Of a stretch of DNA of 64,000 nucleotides, positions 17,939-27,020 are shown piece after piece. The position numbers and the translations under genes are program-made. Numbering within the stretch: position 1 is the first letter of the stretch; every line of letters starts with the position of its first letter. Origin of the DNA: Noviherbaspirillum suwonense (lineage in GTDB: Bacteria > Pseudomonadota > Gammaproteobacteria > Burkholderiales > Burkholderiaceae_D); assembly GCF_900182955.1 (NCBI RefSeq), contig NZ_FXUL01000002.1, positions 124,001-188,000 on the forward strand, read 5' to 3'. A model generated the notes under the pieces. That model was not told the origin of the DNA, searched no databases, and saw nothing but the letters and a program-made list of their open reading frames with translations.

Positions 17939-19672
17939 TTAGTGCTTGTTAGGCTGCGCCAGTTCGCCGTGGCGCGGAGACGCGGCCGGGGCCGGCTTCG
18001 CCCGCACCAGTCGGCCGGCCAGGTAGTCGTCGCGGCACTGGCCGCGCCTGACCTTGCCGCTCGACGTTTTCGGCAGCGCGCCCGGCGCCAGCAGCAGCAC
18101 CTCGTCGACCGCCAGGCCATGCACCCGCCTGATGGCGCTGCGGATGGCGGCTTCGACGTGCGGCCACTTTTCCCGGCAACGCAGCATTTCCCGCTTCAGC
18201 TCGCAGGCGACGACCAGCCGCGGACGCCCGGCCACGTCGGCAGTGAACACGGTCGCGCAGGAAGGACGCAGCGCGGCATGGCTGCGTTCGGCCTGCAGCT
18301 CCAGCTCGTGCGCCGCATGATCGATGCCGCCCAGCCGGACCCGGTCGGCCAGCCTGCCCAGCACGTAGAGCTGCCCGTCGCACAGCAGGCCGGCGTCCCC
18401 GGTTCGCAGGTAGGCGCCGTCGCCGCCGCCATCCTGCAGGCGGGCGCCGAACTGCGCTTCGGTCAGCCGCGGCGCATTCCAGTACCCGAGGCCGATGCTG
18501 GCGCACTGAAGCCAGATTTCGCCGATATCCCCTTGAGCGACCTCGCGACGGGTCAGCGGGTTCACGATCAGCAGCCTGCAGTCGATATGCGGTCTGCCGC
18601 AACTGACCAATGGCTGAACCAGCCCGGCGATGCCTGCGGCCAGGCGGGCGGGCGCATGTCCGGCCGGGCCGCCGGTCACGTGGCGCCCGGCCTCGCTGAG
18701 GCTGTAGCAAGGCGCGAGCGCGCCGGGATGCAGCCCATAAGGCTGCAGAAGTTCCAGGAGCCGTGCGATGGTTCCCGCCCTGACCGGCTCCCCGGTGCAG
18801 AAGCAGACATCCAGGCAGGACAGGTCCAGCGGCGCAGGCTGGCCGCATTCGAGTGCGCGCGCGACCATGTCGAACATGAAATTGGGTCCGCCGGCGGTGG
18901 TGATGCGCAGTTGCCCGATCAGCCGCAGCCACCGTTCCGGCCGCTGCACGAACTGGGCGGGCGTCATCAGGTAGACCGGCACGTCGGCCGCAAGCGGGTG
19001 GATGACGCCAAGCATCAGGCCGGTCTCGTGGAACAGCGGCAGCGTCAGCAGGGTCGCGCTATGCGCGCCGTGGCCGAACGAGGCATGCACCGCGTCGCTG
19101 GCGGCCAGCAGGCTGCGCTGGCTGTGGACCACGCCGCGCGGATCGCCGCCCGTGCCGGACGTGTACTGGATCAGCGCCGGCCGGTCGGCGTCCGCAACGT
19201 CCCGGTCCCAGCGTCGCGGCGCGTCGCCCGCCGCCGGCCGGCCATGGCGCATGTCGATGAGCGGCAGGCTGTTTTCCATCTCCATCTCCAGCACGGCGTC
19301 GCTGTCGGTCAGCATTGCCGCGGCGCCGGAATGGGCGGCAAGGAAAGCGATGCGTTCTTCCAGCGCCGCCCGCCGCGGCGGCGCGGCGGGCACCGCCAGC
19401 GTGCTGGACAGCAGGCAGGCGTAGATGCCGACGATGAAGAAAAAGTGGGTCTTGCAGGCCAGCACCACCGGCTTGCCCGGCAGTTCCATGATCTGCAGCG
19501 ACACCGCCAGGCTGATCGCTTCCTGCAGCAATTGCGAATAGCTAAGCTTGATCTCGCTCGCCGGATCGTCGCCGATGAAATGGTAGGCTGCATCGTCGGG
19601 TTGGGACGCCGCGCGGTCGACGAGGATGGCGACCAGGCTGCGCGATGGCGTATCGCCGGTTGCAGGATACAT
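17939..19672 (-). CDS. Fatty-acyl-AMP ligase/acyl-CoA synthetase family (ANL superfamily)
   Basis: The 577-residue adenylating enzyme resembles fatty-acyl-AMP ligases. The N-terminus is YHFIGDDPASEIKLSYSQLL, the phosphate-binding segment is QYTSGTGGDPRGVVHSQRSL, and the A8-like region is LRTGDAGLLCDGQLYVLGR. Near the end, ALPKTSSGKVRRGQCRDDYL contains the catalytic Lys. The usual TSGSTGxPKG is altered to TSGTGGDPRG, so activity may differ. It should activate a carboxylic acid as acyl-AMP. No polyketide synthase or carrier protein gene is nearby. Start ATG 19672 has GGGAGA eight bases upstream; the longer frame to 19777 lacks support. Confidence 0.85.
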   Translation of the reverse strand: MYPATGDTPSRSLVAILVDRAASQPDDAAYHFIGDDPASEIKLSYSQLLQEAISLAVSLQIMELPGKPVVLACKTHFFFIVGIYACLLSSTLAVPAAPPRRAALEERIAFLAAHSGAAAMLTDSDAVLEMEMENSLPLIDMRHGRPAAGDAPRRWDRDVADADRPALIQYTSGTGGDPRGVVHSQRSLLAASDAVHASFGHGAHSATLLTLPLFHETGLMLGVIHPLAADVPVYLMTPAQFVQRPERWLRLIGQLRITTAGGPNFMFDMVARALECGQPAPLDLSCLDVCFCTGEPVRAGTIARLLELLQPYGLHPGALAPCYSLSEAGRHVTGGPAGHAPARLAAGIAGLVQPLVSCGRPHIDCRLLIVNPLTRREVAQGDIGEIWLQCASIGLGYWNAPRLTEAQFGARLQDGGGDGAYLRTGDAGLLCDGQLYVLGRLADRVRLGGIDHAAHELELQAERSHAALRPSCATVFTADVAGRPRLVVACELKREMLRCREKWPHVEAAIRSAIRRVHGLAVDEVLLLAPGALPKTSSGKVRRGQCRDDYLAGRLVRAKPAPAASPRHGELAQPNKH

Positions 19673-19812
19673 AGGCAGGTTCTCCCGTTTGGATGAGCGG
19701 CAGAACGTACGTGGATGCAACCTTATCCCACAACAATAATTATCGCTTTCTAATATTGCTGAGGCGTACACCGGCAACGGTGCGGGCCGCCAGCACCTGA
19801 ACGAGGATGAAC

Positions 19813-20562
19813 ATGGCTTACAAACTTTTCTACTGGCCCGGCATACAGGGACGCGGCGAATTCGTCCGGCTGGCGCTGGAAGACGCCGGCGCGGCCTACG
19901 AGGATGTCGGCCGCAGCCAGGGCGAGGCGGCGCTGATGGCGGCGATGAAGAAACTCGATCCGGTGCACCGGCCGTTCGCGCCGCCTTTCCTGCAGGACGG
20001 CGACGTGCTGGTCGGCCAGACCGCCAACATCCTTTACTGCCTGGGGCCGAAGCTGGACCTGGCGCCGGCGGACGAAGCAGGGCGCCTGTGGGTCAACCAG
20101 CTGCAGCTGACCATCGCCGACATGGTGGCCGAGGCGCATGACACCCACCACCCGGTGGCCAGCGGGCTTTATTACGACGACCAGAAAGCCGAGGCGCTGC
20201 GGCGCGCCAGGGACTTCACCGAAAATCGCATCCCGAAATTCCTGTCCTACTTCGAAGAAATACTGGCGAACAATCCCGGCGGCGCCGGCTGCCTGGCCGG
20301 CGCGTCCGCCAGCTATGCCGACCTGTCGCTGTTCCAGCTGGTCGAGGGACTGCGCTATGCATTCCCGAAAGCGATGGCGCGGATGGCGCGGAGCCTGCCG
20401 CAGGTCACGGCGCTGTGCGACGCGGTGTCGCGCCGGCCCGGCATCGCCGCCTACCTGAAGTCGCCGCGCCGCCAGCCGTTCAACGAGGAGGGCATCTTCC
20501 GGCACTACCCGGAACTCGACGCCGACCACGAAGCGCCGCAGCGCTTCGCCAACCCTACTTGA
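19813..20562 (+). CDS. Glutathione S-transferase family protein
   Basis: The 249-residue protein has an N-terminal thioredoxin-like domain starting YKLFYWPGIQGRGEFVRLALEDAG, with the cis-Pro/ligand segment DGDVLVGQTANILYCLG. An all-helical C-terminal GST domain follows (ASYADLSLFQLVEGL). It probably conjugates or reduces electrophiles with glutathione. ATG 19813 is preferred over ATG 19807, since ACGAGG sits at optimal spacing only for the former. Its final 8 bp overlap the end of ppnN on the other strand. Confidence 0.88.
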   Translation: MAYKLFYWPGIQGRGEFVRLALEDAGAAYEDVGRSQGEAALMAAMKKLDPVHRPFAPPFLQDGDVLVGQTANILYCLGPKLDLAPADEAGRLWVNQLQLTIADMVAEAHDTHHPVASGLYYDDQKAEALRRARDFTENRIPKFLSYFEEILANNPGGAGCLAGASASYADLSLFQLVEGLRYAFPKAMARMARSLPQVTALCDAVSRRPGIAAYLKSPRRQPFNEEGIFRHYPELDADHEAPQRFANPT

Positions 20563-21925
20563 TGACCCGGTAGCACGGGATGTACTGCTTGCCGGGCAGC
20601 TTCATCCGGTGCTGCTCGACGAAGGCGGTCAGCAGCGCATCCATCGGCTCCATGATGTCGGGGTCGCCATGGATCTCGAAGTGGCCGTACTGCTCGATCG
20701 CGCGTATGCCCTGTTCCTTCACGTTGCCCGCGACCACGCCGGAAAACGCGCGACGCAGGTCCGCCGCCAGCAGGTGCGGCGGCTGGTTCTTCTGCAGACG
20801 CAGGTTGCGCATGTTTTCATGCGACGGCATGAAAGGCTTCTGGAACTCGTGGTCGATCTTCAGCGTCCAGTTGAAATAGTACGCATCGGTCCTGGCCTTG
20901 CGGAACTCGCGGACGCGGCGCATGCCGGCGTCCATCGTCTTGGCCACCTGGACCGGGTCGTCGATGATGATCTGGTAGCGCTTCTGCGCATCGGCGCCGA
21001 GAGTGAGGCCGATGAACGCGTCGATCTGCGTGAAATAATCCGCGGCGCTCTGCGGGCCGGTGAAGACCAGCGGGAACGGCTGGTCCGCATTGTCCGGGTG
21101 CAGCAGGATGCCCAGGATGTAGAGGATTTCCTCGGCGGTGCCGGCGCCGCCCGGGAACACCACGATGCCATGCCCGGCGCGCACGAAAGCCTCGAGCCGC
21201 TTTTCGATGTCGGGCAGGATCACCAGGTCGTTGACGATCGGGTTCGGCGACTCGGCCGCGATGATGCCGGGCTCCGAAATGCCCAGGTAGCGGCCGTTGG
21301 CGATGCGCTGCTTCGCATGCCCGATGGTCGCGCCCTTCATCGGCCCCTTCATCGCGCCGGGGCCGCAGCCGGTGCAGATGTCCAGCCCGCGCAGGCCGAG
21401 CTCATAGCCGACCTTCTTCGAATACTCGTATTCGATGCGGGAAATCGAATGGCCGCCCCAGCAGACGATCAGGTTGGGATTGGTCATCGGGCGCAGCACG
21501 CCGGCATTGCGCAGGATGTGGAACACCGCATCGGTGACGCCGCCCGACGTCGCGAGGTCGAAATTGACGTTGCCGTTGACTTCGTCCGAGATGAACAGCA
21601 CGTCGCGCAACACGGCGAACAGGTGCTCGTGGATGCCGCGGATCATCTTGTCGTCGACGAAGGCGCTGGCGGGCGCGCCCTTGATGTCGAGCTTGATGCC
21701 GCGTTCGCGCTCGATGATGTCGATGTCGAATGACGGGTAGCGTTCCAGCAGTTCCTTACCGTCATCGAGGTAGTTGCCGCAGTTGAGCACGGCCAGCGAG
21801 CAGTTGCGGAACACCTGGTGCAGGCCGCCGTGGCTGTTGTCCAGCAGCTTGTGGATTTCAGCCTTGGACAGGACTTCGAGATGGCCTTCGGGAGAAATTT
21901 GCGTGTCGACGACTTTGTATTCCAT
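20555..21925 (-). CDS. ppnN: Pyrimidine/purine nucleotide 5'-monophosphate nucleosidase
   Basis: The 456-residue protein matches PpnN (YgdH) in length. It carries the LOG-family signature PGGAGTAEEILYI and the nucleotide-binding segment CTGCGPGAMKGPMKGATIGHA, flanked by an N-terminal DUF4478-like and a C-terminal DUF3412-like domain. PpnN hydrolyses nucleoside monophosphates to base and ribose phosphate and is known in E. coli to be activated by (p)ppGpp. Start ATG 21925 (MEYKVVDTQ) gives the family length; a longer frame to 22111 has no family support. No clear Shine-Dalgarno precedes it. Confidence 0.93.
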   Translation of the reverse strand: MEYKVVDTQISPEGHLEVLSKAEIHKLLDNSHGGLHQVFRNCSLAVLNCGNYLDDGKELLERYPSFDIDIIERERGIKLDIKGAPASAFVDDKMIRGIHEHLFAVLRDVLFISDEVNGNVNFDLATSGGVTDAVFHILRNAGVLRPMTNPNLIVCWGGHSISRIEYEYSKKVGYELGLRGLDICTGCGPGAMKGPMKGATIGHAKQRIANGRYLGISEPGIIAAESPNPIVNDLVILPDIEKRLEAFVRAGHGIVVFPGGAGTAEEILYILGILLHPDNADQPFPLVFTGPQSAADYFTQIDAFIGLTLGADAQKRYQIIIDDPVQVAKTMDAGMRRVREFRKARTDAYYFNWTLKIDHEFQKPFMPSHENMRNLRLQKNQPPHLLAADLRRAFSGVVAGNVKEQGIRAIEQYGHFEIHGDPDIMEPMDALLTAFVEQHRMKLPGKQYIPCYRVIK

Positions 21926-22133
21926 GGGTGGGGGTTTCCGTATTTGAAGATCATCATGTGCGCCGGCAGGAACCGGCCTGTTGCCGGGCTGGCAGCGCAT
22001 CACAGGCATCATACTCCGCCCGGTTTCAGCCCGGTTGCGCCAGCGCCGATATGCGCCTGGCTCGGTCGGACATCGACGAATCGGGCGTTTCTGGCATAAG
22101 ATGCGGCTCATTCCCGTTTAACATTTGACAAGC

Positions 22134-23000
22134 ATGCCAGACACCGCGCTGTACAACACCGAAGAAATCCTCCGCCTGCTGCAACTCAAGGAGACCGGCC
22201 CCGACGTTTTCCGCGGCGAGAGCCACTTCATGGGCAGCCCCAACGTTTTTGGCGGCCAGGTGCTCGGGCAGTCGCTGTATGCGGCCGTGCGCACGGTCGA
22301 CGGCCGCCGCCCGCATTCGATGCATGCGATGTTCCTGCTGGCCGGCAATCACCGGCTGCCGATCGACTACGAAGTCGAACGTGTCCGCGACGGCGGCAGC
22401 TTCAGCACCCGGCGCGTCGTGGCGCTGCAGGAAGGCAAGCGGATATTCGTCATGTCGGCGTCCTTCCAGGCCGAGGAAACCGGCCTGTCGCACCAGAAGT
22501 CGATGCCCGACGACACCGACCCGGAAACGCTCGAACCCGGCGTGCCGCGCTGGAAGGAATTGGCGGCGGGAAGGACACGCGGTTTCCAGCCGGTGCCGGT
22601 CGATTTCCGTTCGCGCCATCAGGGCGACCTGTTCAGCACCCACACCACCGAGCCGACCAAGCAGGTATGGACCCGCGCGCCGATGCGCATGGACAACGAT
22701 CCGCTGATGCACGAGGCGCTGTTCGCCTACGTGTCGGATTACGGCCTGCTGTGGACCGCGCTGCAGCCGCATGGCATACGCATGGGCGACCCGCGGCTGC
22801 AGATCGCCAGCCTGGATCACACCATCTGGTTCCACCGTCCGCTGCGCATGGACGACTGGCTGCGCTTCGAGATGGAAAGTCCGAACGCGTCCGGCGGCCG
22901 CGGCCTCTGCCTCGCGCACGTGTACGACAGCAAGGACGTGCTGGTGGCGACGCTGGCGCAGGAAGGGCTGATACGGCTGCGGCAGGGCGCGGCCGGCTGA
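22134..23000 (+). CDS. tesB: Acyl-CoA thioesterase II (TesB family)
   Basis: The 288-residue double-hotdog protein begins LYNTEEILRLLQLKETGPDVF and contains NVFGGQVLGQSLYAA. The second hotdog has SLDHTIWFHRPLRMDDWL with the catalytic Asp region. TesB enzymes hydrolyse medium- and long-chain acyl-CoA in the cytoplasm. ATG 22134 is taken as the start; TTG 22125 is in frame. A perfect TTGACA at 22125-22130 lies too close to the start codon to be its -35 box. Confidence 0.9.
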   Translation: MPDTALYNTEEILRLLQLKETGPDVFRGESHFMGSPNVFGGQVLGQSLYAAVRTVDGRRPHSMHAMFLLAGNHRLPIDYEVERVRDGGSFSTRRVVALQEGKRIFVMSASFQAEETGLSHQKSMPDDTDPETLEPGVPRWKELAAGRTRGFQPVPVDFRSRHQGDLFSTHTTEPTKQVWTRAPMRMDNDPLMHEALFAYVSDYGLLWTALQPHGIRMGDPRLQIASLDHTIWFHRPLRMDDWLRFEMESPNASGGRGLCLAHVYDSKDVLVATLAQEGLIRLRQGAAG

Positions 23001-23061
23001 GCCGCGGCGTCGCTGCTTCTCCCATTTTCGCTATTTCATTCCGACCAAGGAGGAAAGTCCC

Positions 23062-23958
23062 ATGTCCATGCAGCCTTTCATCGCCATTTCGCCGCACGAG
23101 CGCGACCTCGGCGGCTTTTCGGTGCGGCGGCTTTTGCCCTCGGCTGCGCGGCGAACGGTGGGTCCGTTCGTGTTCTTCGACCACATGGGGCCGGCCGACT
23201 TCGCGCCAGGCCATGGCATCGACGTCAGGCCGCATCCGCATATCGGGCTGGCGACGGTGACCTACCTGTTCGAAGGCGCGATCCAGCACCGGGATTCGCT
23301 GGGCACGGTGCAGACGATCACCGCGGGCGACGTCAACTGGATGACGGCCGGCCGCGGCATCGTGCATTCGGAACGTTCGCCGGCCGATCTCAGGCAGAGC
23401 GGCTACCGGATGGAGGGCCTGCAGACCTGGGTGGCGCTGCCGCGCGACCAGGAACGCTGCGAGCCGGCGTTCGTCCATCACCCGGCCGCGACGCTGCCGG
23501 TGATCGAGATGCCGGGCATCACGATGCGGCTGATCGCCGGCAGCGCGTTCGGCCAGACGTCGCCGGTCGCGGTGGCGTCGAGCATGTTCTACATCGCCGT
23601 CGAGATGGAAGCCGGCGCCAGCTTCGTGCTGCCCGACGAATACGAGGAGCGCGCCGTCTACGTGCTGTCCGGCGACATCAACATCAACACCGGCCGGCTG
23701 GGCGCGGCGTCGATGGCGGTGCTCAACGCCGCCGAGCCGGTGACGCTGTCCGCGCATGCGCCGACCCGGCTGATGCTGCTGGGCGGCGCGCCGCTGGACG
23801 GCGAGCGCTTCCTGTGGTGGAACTTCGTCGCCAGCGACCGGGCCGCCATCGACGAGGCGAGCGAACGCTGGCAGGCGGGCGGCTTCGACCCGGTGCCCGG
23901 CGAGACCGAATTCATTCCGCTGCCGGACCGGCCGAAAGCGCCGGAGCCGTTCAGCTGA
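23062..23958 (+). CDS. Pirin family protein
   Basis: The 298-residue bicupin has the pirin metal-site motif DVRPHPHIGLATVTYLFEG, with two His, followed by AIQHRDSLG and VHSER, which contribute the other ligands. Bacterial pirins bind iron and some act as quercetinase-like dioxygenases; others are regulators. A strong AAGGAGGA Shine-Dalgarno (23047-23054) fixes the start. It is followed by an opposite-strand gene, so it is probably a single unit or the end of one with tesB, 61 bp upstream. Confidence 0.9.
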   Translation: MSMQPFIAISPHERDLGGFSVRRLLPSAARRTVGPFVFFDHMGPADFAPGHGIDVRPHPHIGLATVTYLFEGAIQHRDSLGTVQTITAGDVNWMTAGRGIVHSERSPADLRQSGYRMEGLQTWVALPRDQERCEPAFVHHPAATLPVIEMPGITMRLIAGSAFGQTSPVAVASSMFYIAVEMEAGASFVLPDEYEERAVYVLSGDININTGRLGAASMAVLNAAEPVTLSAHAPTRLMLLGGAPLDGERFLWWNFVASDRAAIDEASERWQAGGFDPVPGETEFIPLPDRPKAPEPFS

Positions 23959-24017
23959 AACCGAAGCTGCCGCCGGGACATGCGCCACCGTCGCCGGGTG
24001 TCCGGTCCGCCGGCCTG

Positions 24018-24752
24018 TCAGTAGCCGGCGCCGGGCGCCTGCCGCCGGCGCAGCCGGGTCACCACCAGCCAGATCAGCGCCAGCCATGCGAGCCCTTCGC
24101 ACACCCCGGCGAGCACGTCGGTCAGGTAATGGGCGCCGAGATAGAGCCGGCTGAAGGTGACCAGCGCGACGATGGCGCCACAGACCATGACGCTGACCAG
24201 CCGCCATTGCCAGCGGTCGACCCGGTGGGCCACGTAGGCTGCGAGCAGGCCGTACAGCATCGTGCTGTAGGCCGCATGGCCGCTCGGGAAACTGTAGGTC
24301 GCCAGCACCACCAGCGGCTCGTCGAATACCGGCCTGCTGCGTTCGAACAGGTTCTTCAGCAGCACGTTCAGGATCATCCCCGCCGGCATCGTCAGCAGCA
24401 CGGCCAGCAGCCAGTAATGGTCGCGCTTGAGCGCCAGGTAGATCGCCATTCCCGCCGCCAGCACCGCGATGCCGGCAGGCGCATGCATCTGCGTCACGGC
24501 CAGCAGCGCATCGGTCAACGCCGGCGATGCCTGGCCATGCAGCCAGTGCGCGAGCCGGATGTCCAGCGCGGCGGCCGGCCCGCGCGTCACCACCTGGTAC
24601 GCCAGCAGCACGAAGGCGATGGCGGACAATACGAAGATCGTGATGCCCAGCCTTGCCTGCAGACGCGACGCCCCCAGCCTGACCTGCTCGCGATGGCGGG
24701 CATGAAAGTGGGAATGGGCCGATGCGGGCGGCTGTTTGACGTCGTCGTTCAT
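24018..24752 (-). CDS. PAP2-family membrane phosphatase
   Basis: The 244-residue protein has about six transmembrane helices and all three PAP2 motifs: KNLFERSRP, YSFPSGHAAYS and SRLYLGAHYLTD, with the catalytic His residues. Such enzymes dephosphorylate undecaprenyl pyrophosphate, phosphatidate or phosphatidylglycerophosphate at the membrane. The exact substrate is not clear. The N-terminal 35 residues are cytoplasmic and charged (HSHFHARHREQ). It stands alone, convergent with pirin and divergent from the hybrid kinase. Confidence 0.9.
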   Translation of the reverse strand: MNDDVKQPPASAHSHFHARHREQVRLGASRLQARLGITIFVLSAIAFVLLAYQVVTRGPAAALDIRLAHWLHGQASPALTDALLAVTQMHAPAGIAVLAAGMAIYLALKRDHYWLLAVLLTMPAGMILNVLLKNLFERSRPVFDEPLVVLATYSFPSGHAAYSTMLYGLLAAYVAHRVDRWQWRLVSVMVCGAIVALVTFSRLYLGAHYLTDVLAGVCEGLAWLALIWLVVTRLRRRQAPGAGY

Positions 24753-24958
24753 GGCGGGAAATTGGGACAGTATCGCCGACGCGCCGAATCGCGCGCGGGC
24801 ACAGGCGCTCTGGTAATGCGCGCGCGCAAAGGTGTCCCGAAGGCATCACCGCGGGGGCGGTCGCAGCGTTTTTTCGTGGTACGCTCAACTGCCGTCCGGC
24901 GGGCCTGTCGCGTCCGGTTTCATCGACCCGCCCTTCCATCAATCTGATCCTCGCATCC

Positions 24959-26833
24959 ATGTCCAGCAGTTACCATTCCAAGGCCGAGTTCGAACAAGAA
25001 ATACAGGGCCGGCTCGGCCTTGTGCCCAACCTGTACCAGTCTGCGCCGGCGGCGCCCGAAGTCCTGCAACGCTTCTGGAGCGAAGGCGTCGAGGCCTACC
25101 TGGACAATCCGCTGCCGTCGCTGTTCAAGGAAAGGCTGGTCGTCTATCTCTCGTGCATCGCCGGCGTTCGTTACTGCGCGGTGCGCCATGCCGGTTACCT
25201 GCTGGGCGGCGACCATGGCCGGCCGGCCGGCGACAGCGCGGCCGCGCCGCAGGGCATGCCGCAGCTGATCGCGCTGCTGCGCTATCCGCCGCCGACGTCT
25301 TCCTATCTGCAGGCCGCGCTGCAGCTGCTGCTGGCAACGCCGGCGGCGCTGTCCAGCCTGCCGCCGGCTGGCGATCCGCTCGAGCAGGCGATATTCATCG
25401 CCTGCGGCGCAATCCATCTCGACGCCGGCGGCAACCAGCCGGCGCGCGACGCGCTTGCGCACCTGATGGGCAGGCAGCTCAGCGAGCATGCGTTCGCGCT
25501 GATGGCCCATGTCGCCAAGCTGCATTTCTGGGTGCGGCTGCACGAGGAAATCGCGATCGAGCCGGACATGCGCGCGCTGCTGGACAGTCAGCCCGAGCTG
25601 GCGCAGCTGCTGCGGCAGGAAGCGCTGCCGCGGCGGCGGCAGGACAGCGCCATGACGGCGCCGGCGCTGCCCGCATCCGAAACGCCTCCATCTTCCCCAT
25701 CCTCCCCATCGCCCCAGGTGACGCAGTCGCCGGACCGTCGCGACGCCGAGCACCAGCGCTTCCTGTCGCTGTTCAGCCACGAACTGCGCAACCCGATCGC
25801 CGCGATCAGCGCGGTGTCGGACATGTTCCAGGTGGTCGGCATGTCCGACGACAGGCTGCGCAGCGCCAGCAACATCCTGCACAGGCAGGTCCAGGCGCTG
25901 GGCCAGACGCTGGAAGGCATGGTCGACCTGTCGGCGCTGATGTACGGACAGGTCCAGCTGGCATCCGCGCGGGTCGTGGTCGACGACATGATCAATGGCG
26001 TGCTGCGCAACCTGGCGCCGCGGCTGGAGGAAAAAGGCATCGCGGTCGAGCGGCAGACCGACGACCCGCGCGCCGCCGTGACCGGCGACTCCCGGCGCCT
26101 GGCGCAGCTCATCGAAAGCCTGGTGCTGAACGGGCTGAAAATAAGTCGCTCGCCGCAGCCGCTGCGCATCGCCGTCAGCATCCAGGCGCAGCAGGTCAGC
26201 GTCGCCGTGACCGACCATGGGCCGGGCTTCACGGTGTCGCCCTTTCCCGAGAAGGGCGCGCCCGACGGCCAGGGCAAGGTGCCGGTCGCATTGATGACCG
26301 TGCGGGCCATCGCCGAACTGCATCACGGCAGCGTGCGTGCCGAAAGCGCCGGGCCGGGAAAGGGGTCGACGATATTCGTGACGCTGCCGCTCGCCGCCGG
26401 CGACGCGCCGGCGCGCCAGGCCGACGCATTGTCCGCGCCCAGCCAGCCGCGCCTGCGGGTGCTGGCGATCGAGGACAACCGCGACTTCGCGCAGCTGTTC
26501 AGGCACATGCTGGAAATCATGGGCTGCGACCTCGACATCACCACCGACGCGCGTTCCGGGCTGGCGCGGGCGCATGCGCGGCTGCCCGAGCTGATCTTCT
26601 GCGACATCGGCCTGCCCGGCGACATGGACGGCTTCGCGTTCGCGCGCGCAGTGCGGGCCGACCCGGCGCTCGCGCATATCCCGCTGGTGGCCGTGTCCGG
26701 CTATAACAGCCCGGCCGACGTCCAGAGGGCGCTGGAGGCGGGCTTCAACCGGGTGTGCGGCAAGCCGGTCAAGTTCGCCGACATCAGCGAGGCGCTGGCG
26801 ACCTTCGGGATCAAGCGTCCAGGCGCGGCCTGA
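24959..26833 (+). CDS. Hybrid histidine kinase with N-terminal AhpD-like domain and receiver
   Basis: The 624-residue protein appears soluble. Residues 15-200 resemble the carboxymuconolactone decarboxylase/AhpD family (LGLVPNLYQSAPAAPEVLQRFW; Cys66, Cys73 and His77 in SCIAGVRYCAVRH). A Pro/Ser linker (225-262) follows. The HisKA H-box holds His274 (SLFSHELRNPIAAIS), and the HATPase domain has Asn391 and VTDHGPGF. The receiver (500-620) has Glu505/Asp506, phospho-acceptor Asp549 and Lys602. The AhpD-like part may sense peroxide or redox state. No response regulator gene is adjacent. The N-box LVLNGLK is slightly divergent. Confidence 0.88.
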   Translation: MSSSYHSKAEFEQEIQGRLGLVPNLYQSAPAAPEVLQRFWSEGVEAYLDNPLPSLFKERLVVYLSCIAGVRYCAVRHAGYLLGGDHGRPAGDSAAAPQGMPQLIALLRYPPPTSSYLQAALQLLLATPAALSSLPPAGDPLEQAIFIACGAIHLDAGGNQPARDALAHLMGRQLSEHAFALMAHVAKLHFWVRLHEEIAIEPDMRALLDSQPELAQLLRQEALPRRRQDSAMTAPALPASETPPSSPSSPSPQVTQSPDRRDAEHQRFLSLFSHELRNPIAAISAVSDMFQVVGMSDDRLRSASNILHRQVQALGQTLEGMVDLSALMYGQVQLASARVVVDDMINGVLRNLAPRLEEKGIAVERQTDDPRAAVTGDSRRLAQLIESLVLNGLKISRSPQPLRIAVSIQAQQVSVAVTDHGPGFTVSPFPEKGAPDGQGKVPVALMTVRAIAELHHGSVRAESAGPGKGSTIFVTLPLAAGDAPARQADALSAPSQPRLRVLAIEDNRDFAQLFRHMLEIMGCDLDITTDARSGLARAHARLPELIFCDIGLPGDMDGFAFARAVRADPALAHIPLVAVSGYNSPADVQRALEAGFNRVCGKPVKFADISEALATFGIKRPGAA

Positions 26834-26904
26834 GGCCGGGCAGGGGCAGCATCGGGAGCGGCATCGGGCGGCCGAAAATCTTGTCAGGACCGATAAAGTT
26901 TTGC

Positions 26905-26932
26905 GAACGACCGTACTTAATTATGCTATTCT
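26905..26932. promoter_or_regulatory. Operator-like site and -10 region before the thiolase gene
   Basis: GAACGACCGTACTTA at 26905-26919 matches the minus-strand motif GAACGATCGTATTA before fadJ at 12 of 14 aligned positions. A TG-C-TATTCT extended -10-like element follows at 26924-26932. A TAGGAGA Shine-Dalgarno at about 27009-27015 serves the thiolase. A shared acyl-CoA-responsive repressor is an inference. Confidence 0.45.
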
Positions 26933-27020
26933 CGCTGCACAAGAAAAGTCGTCCCGTAATTGATTCTTACCGGCGCGATAAACGCCGCACCCCGAATTTC
27001 ATTCCATCTAGGAGACCCTT

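Noticed and set aside
22125-22130. Perfect TTGACA before tesB as a -35 box
   Set aside because: It is only 4 bp before the start codon, so it cannot drive tesB, and no matching -10 lies at proper spacing downstream.
22633-24960. 775-codon minus-strand frame across tesB, pirin and PAP2
   Set aside because: It runs antisense to two clear genes and out of frame through the third, with no recognisable domain.
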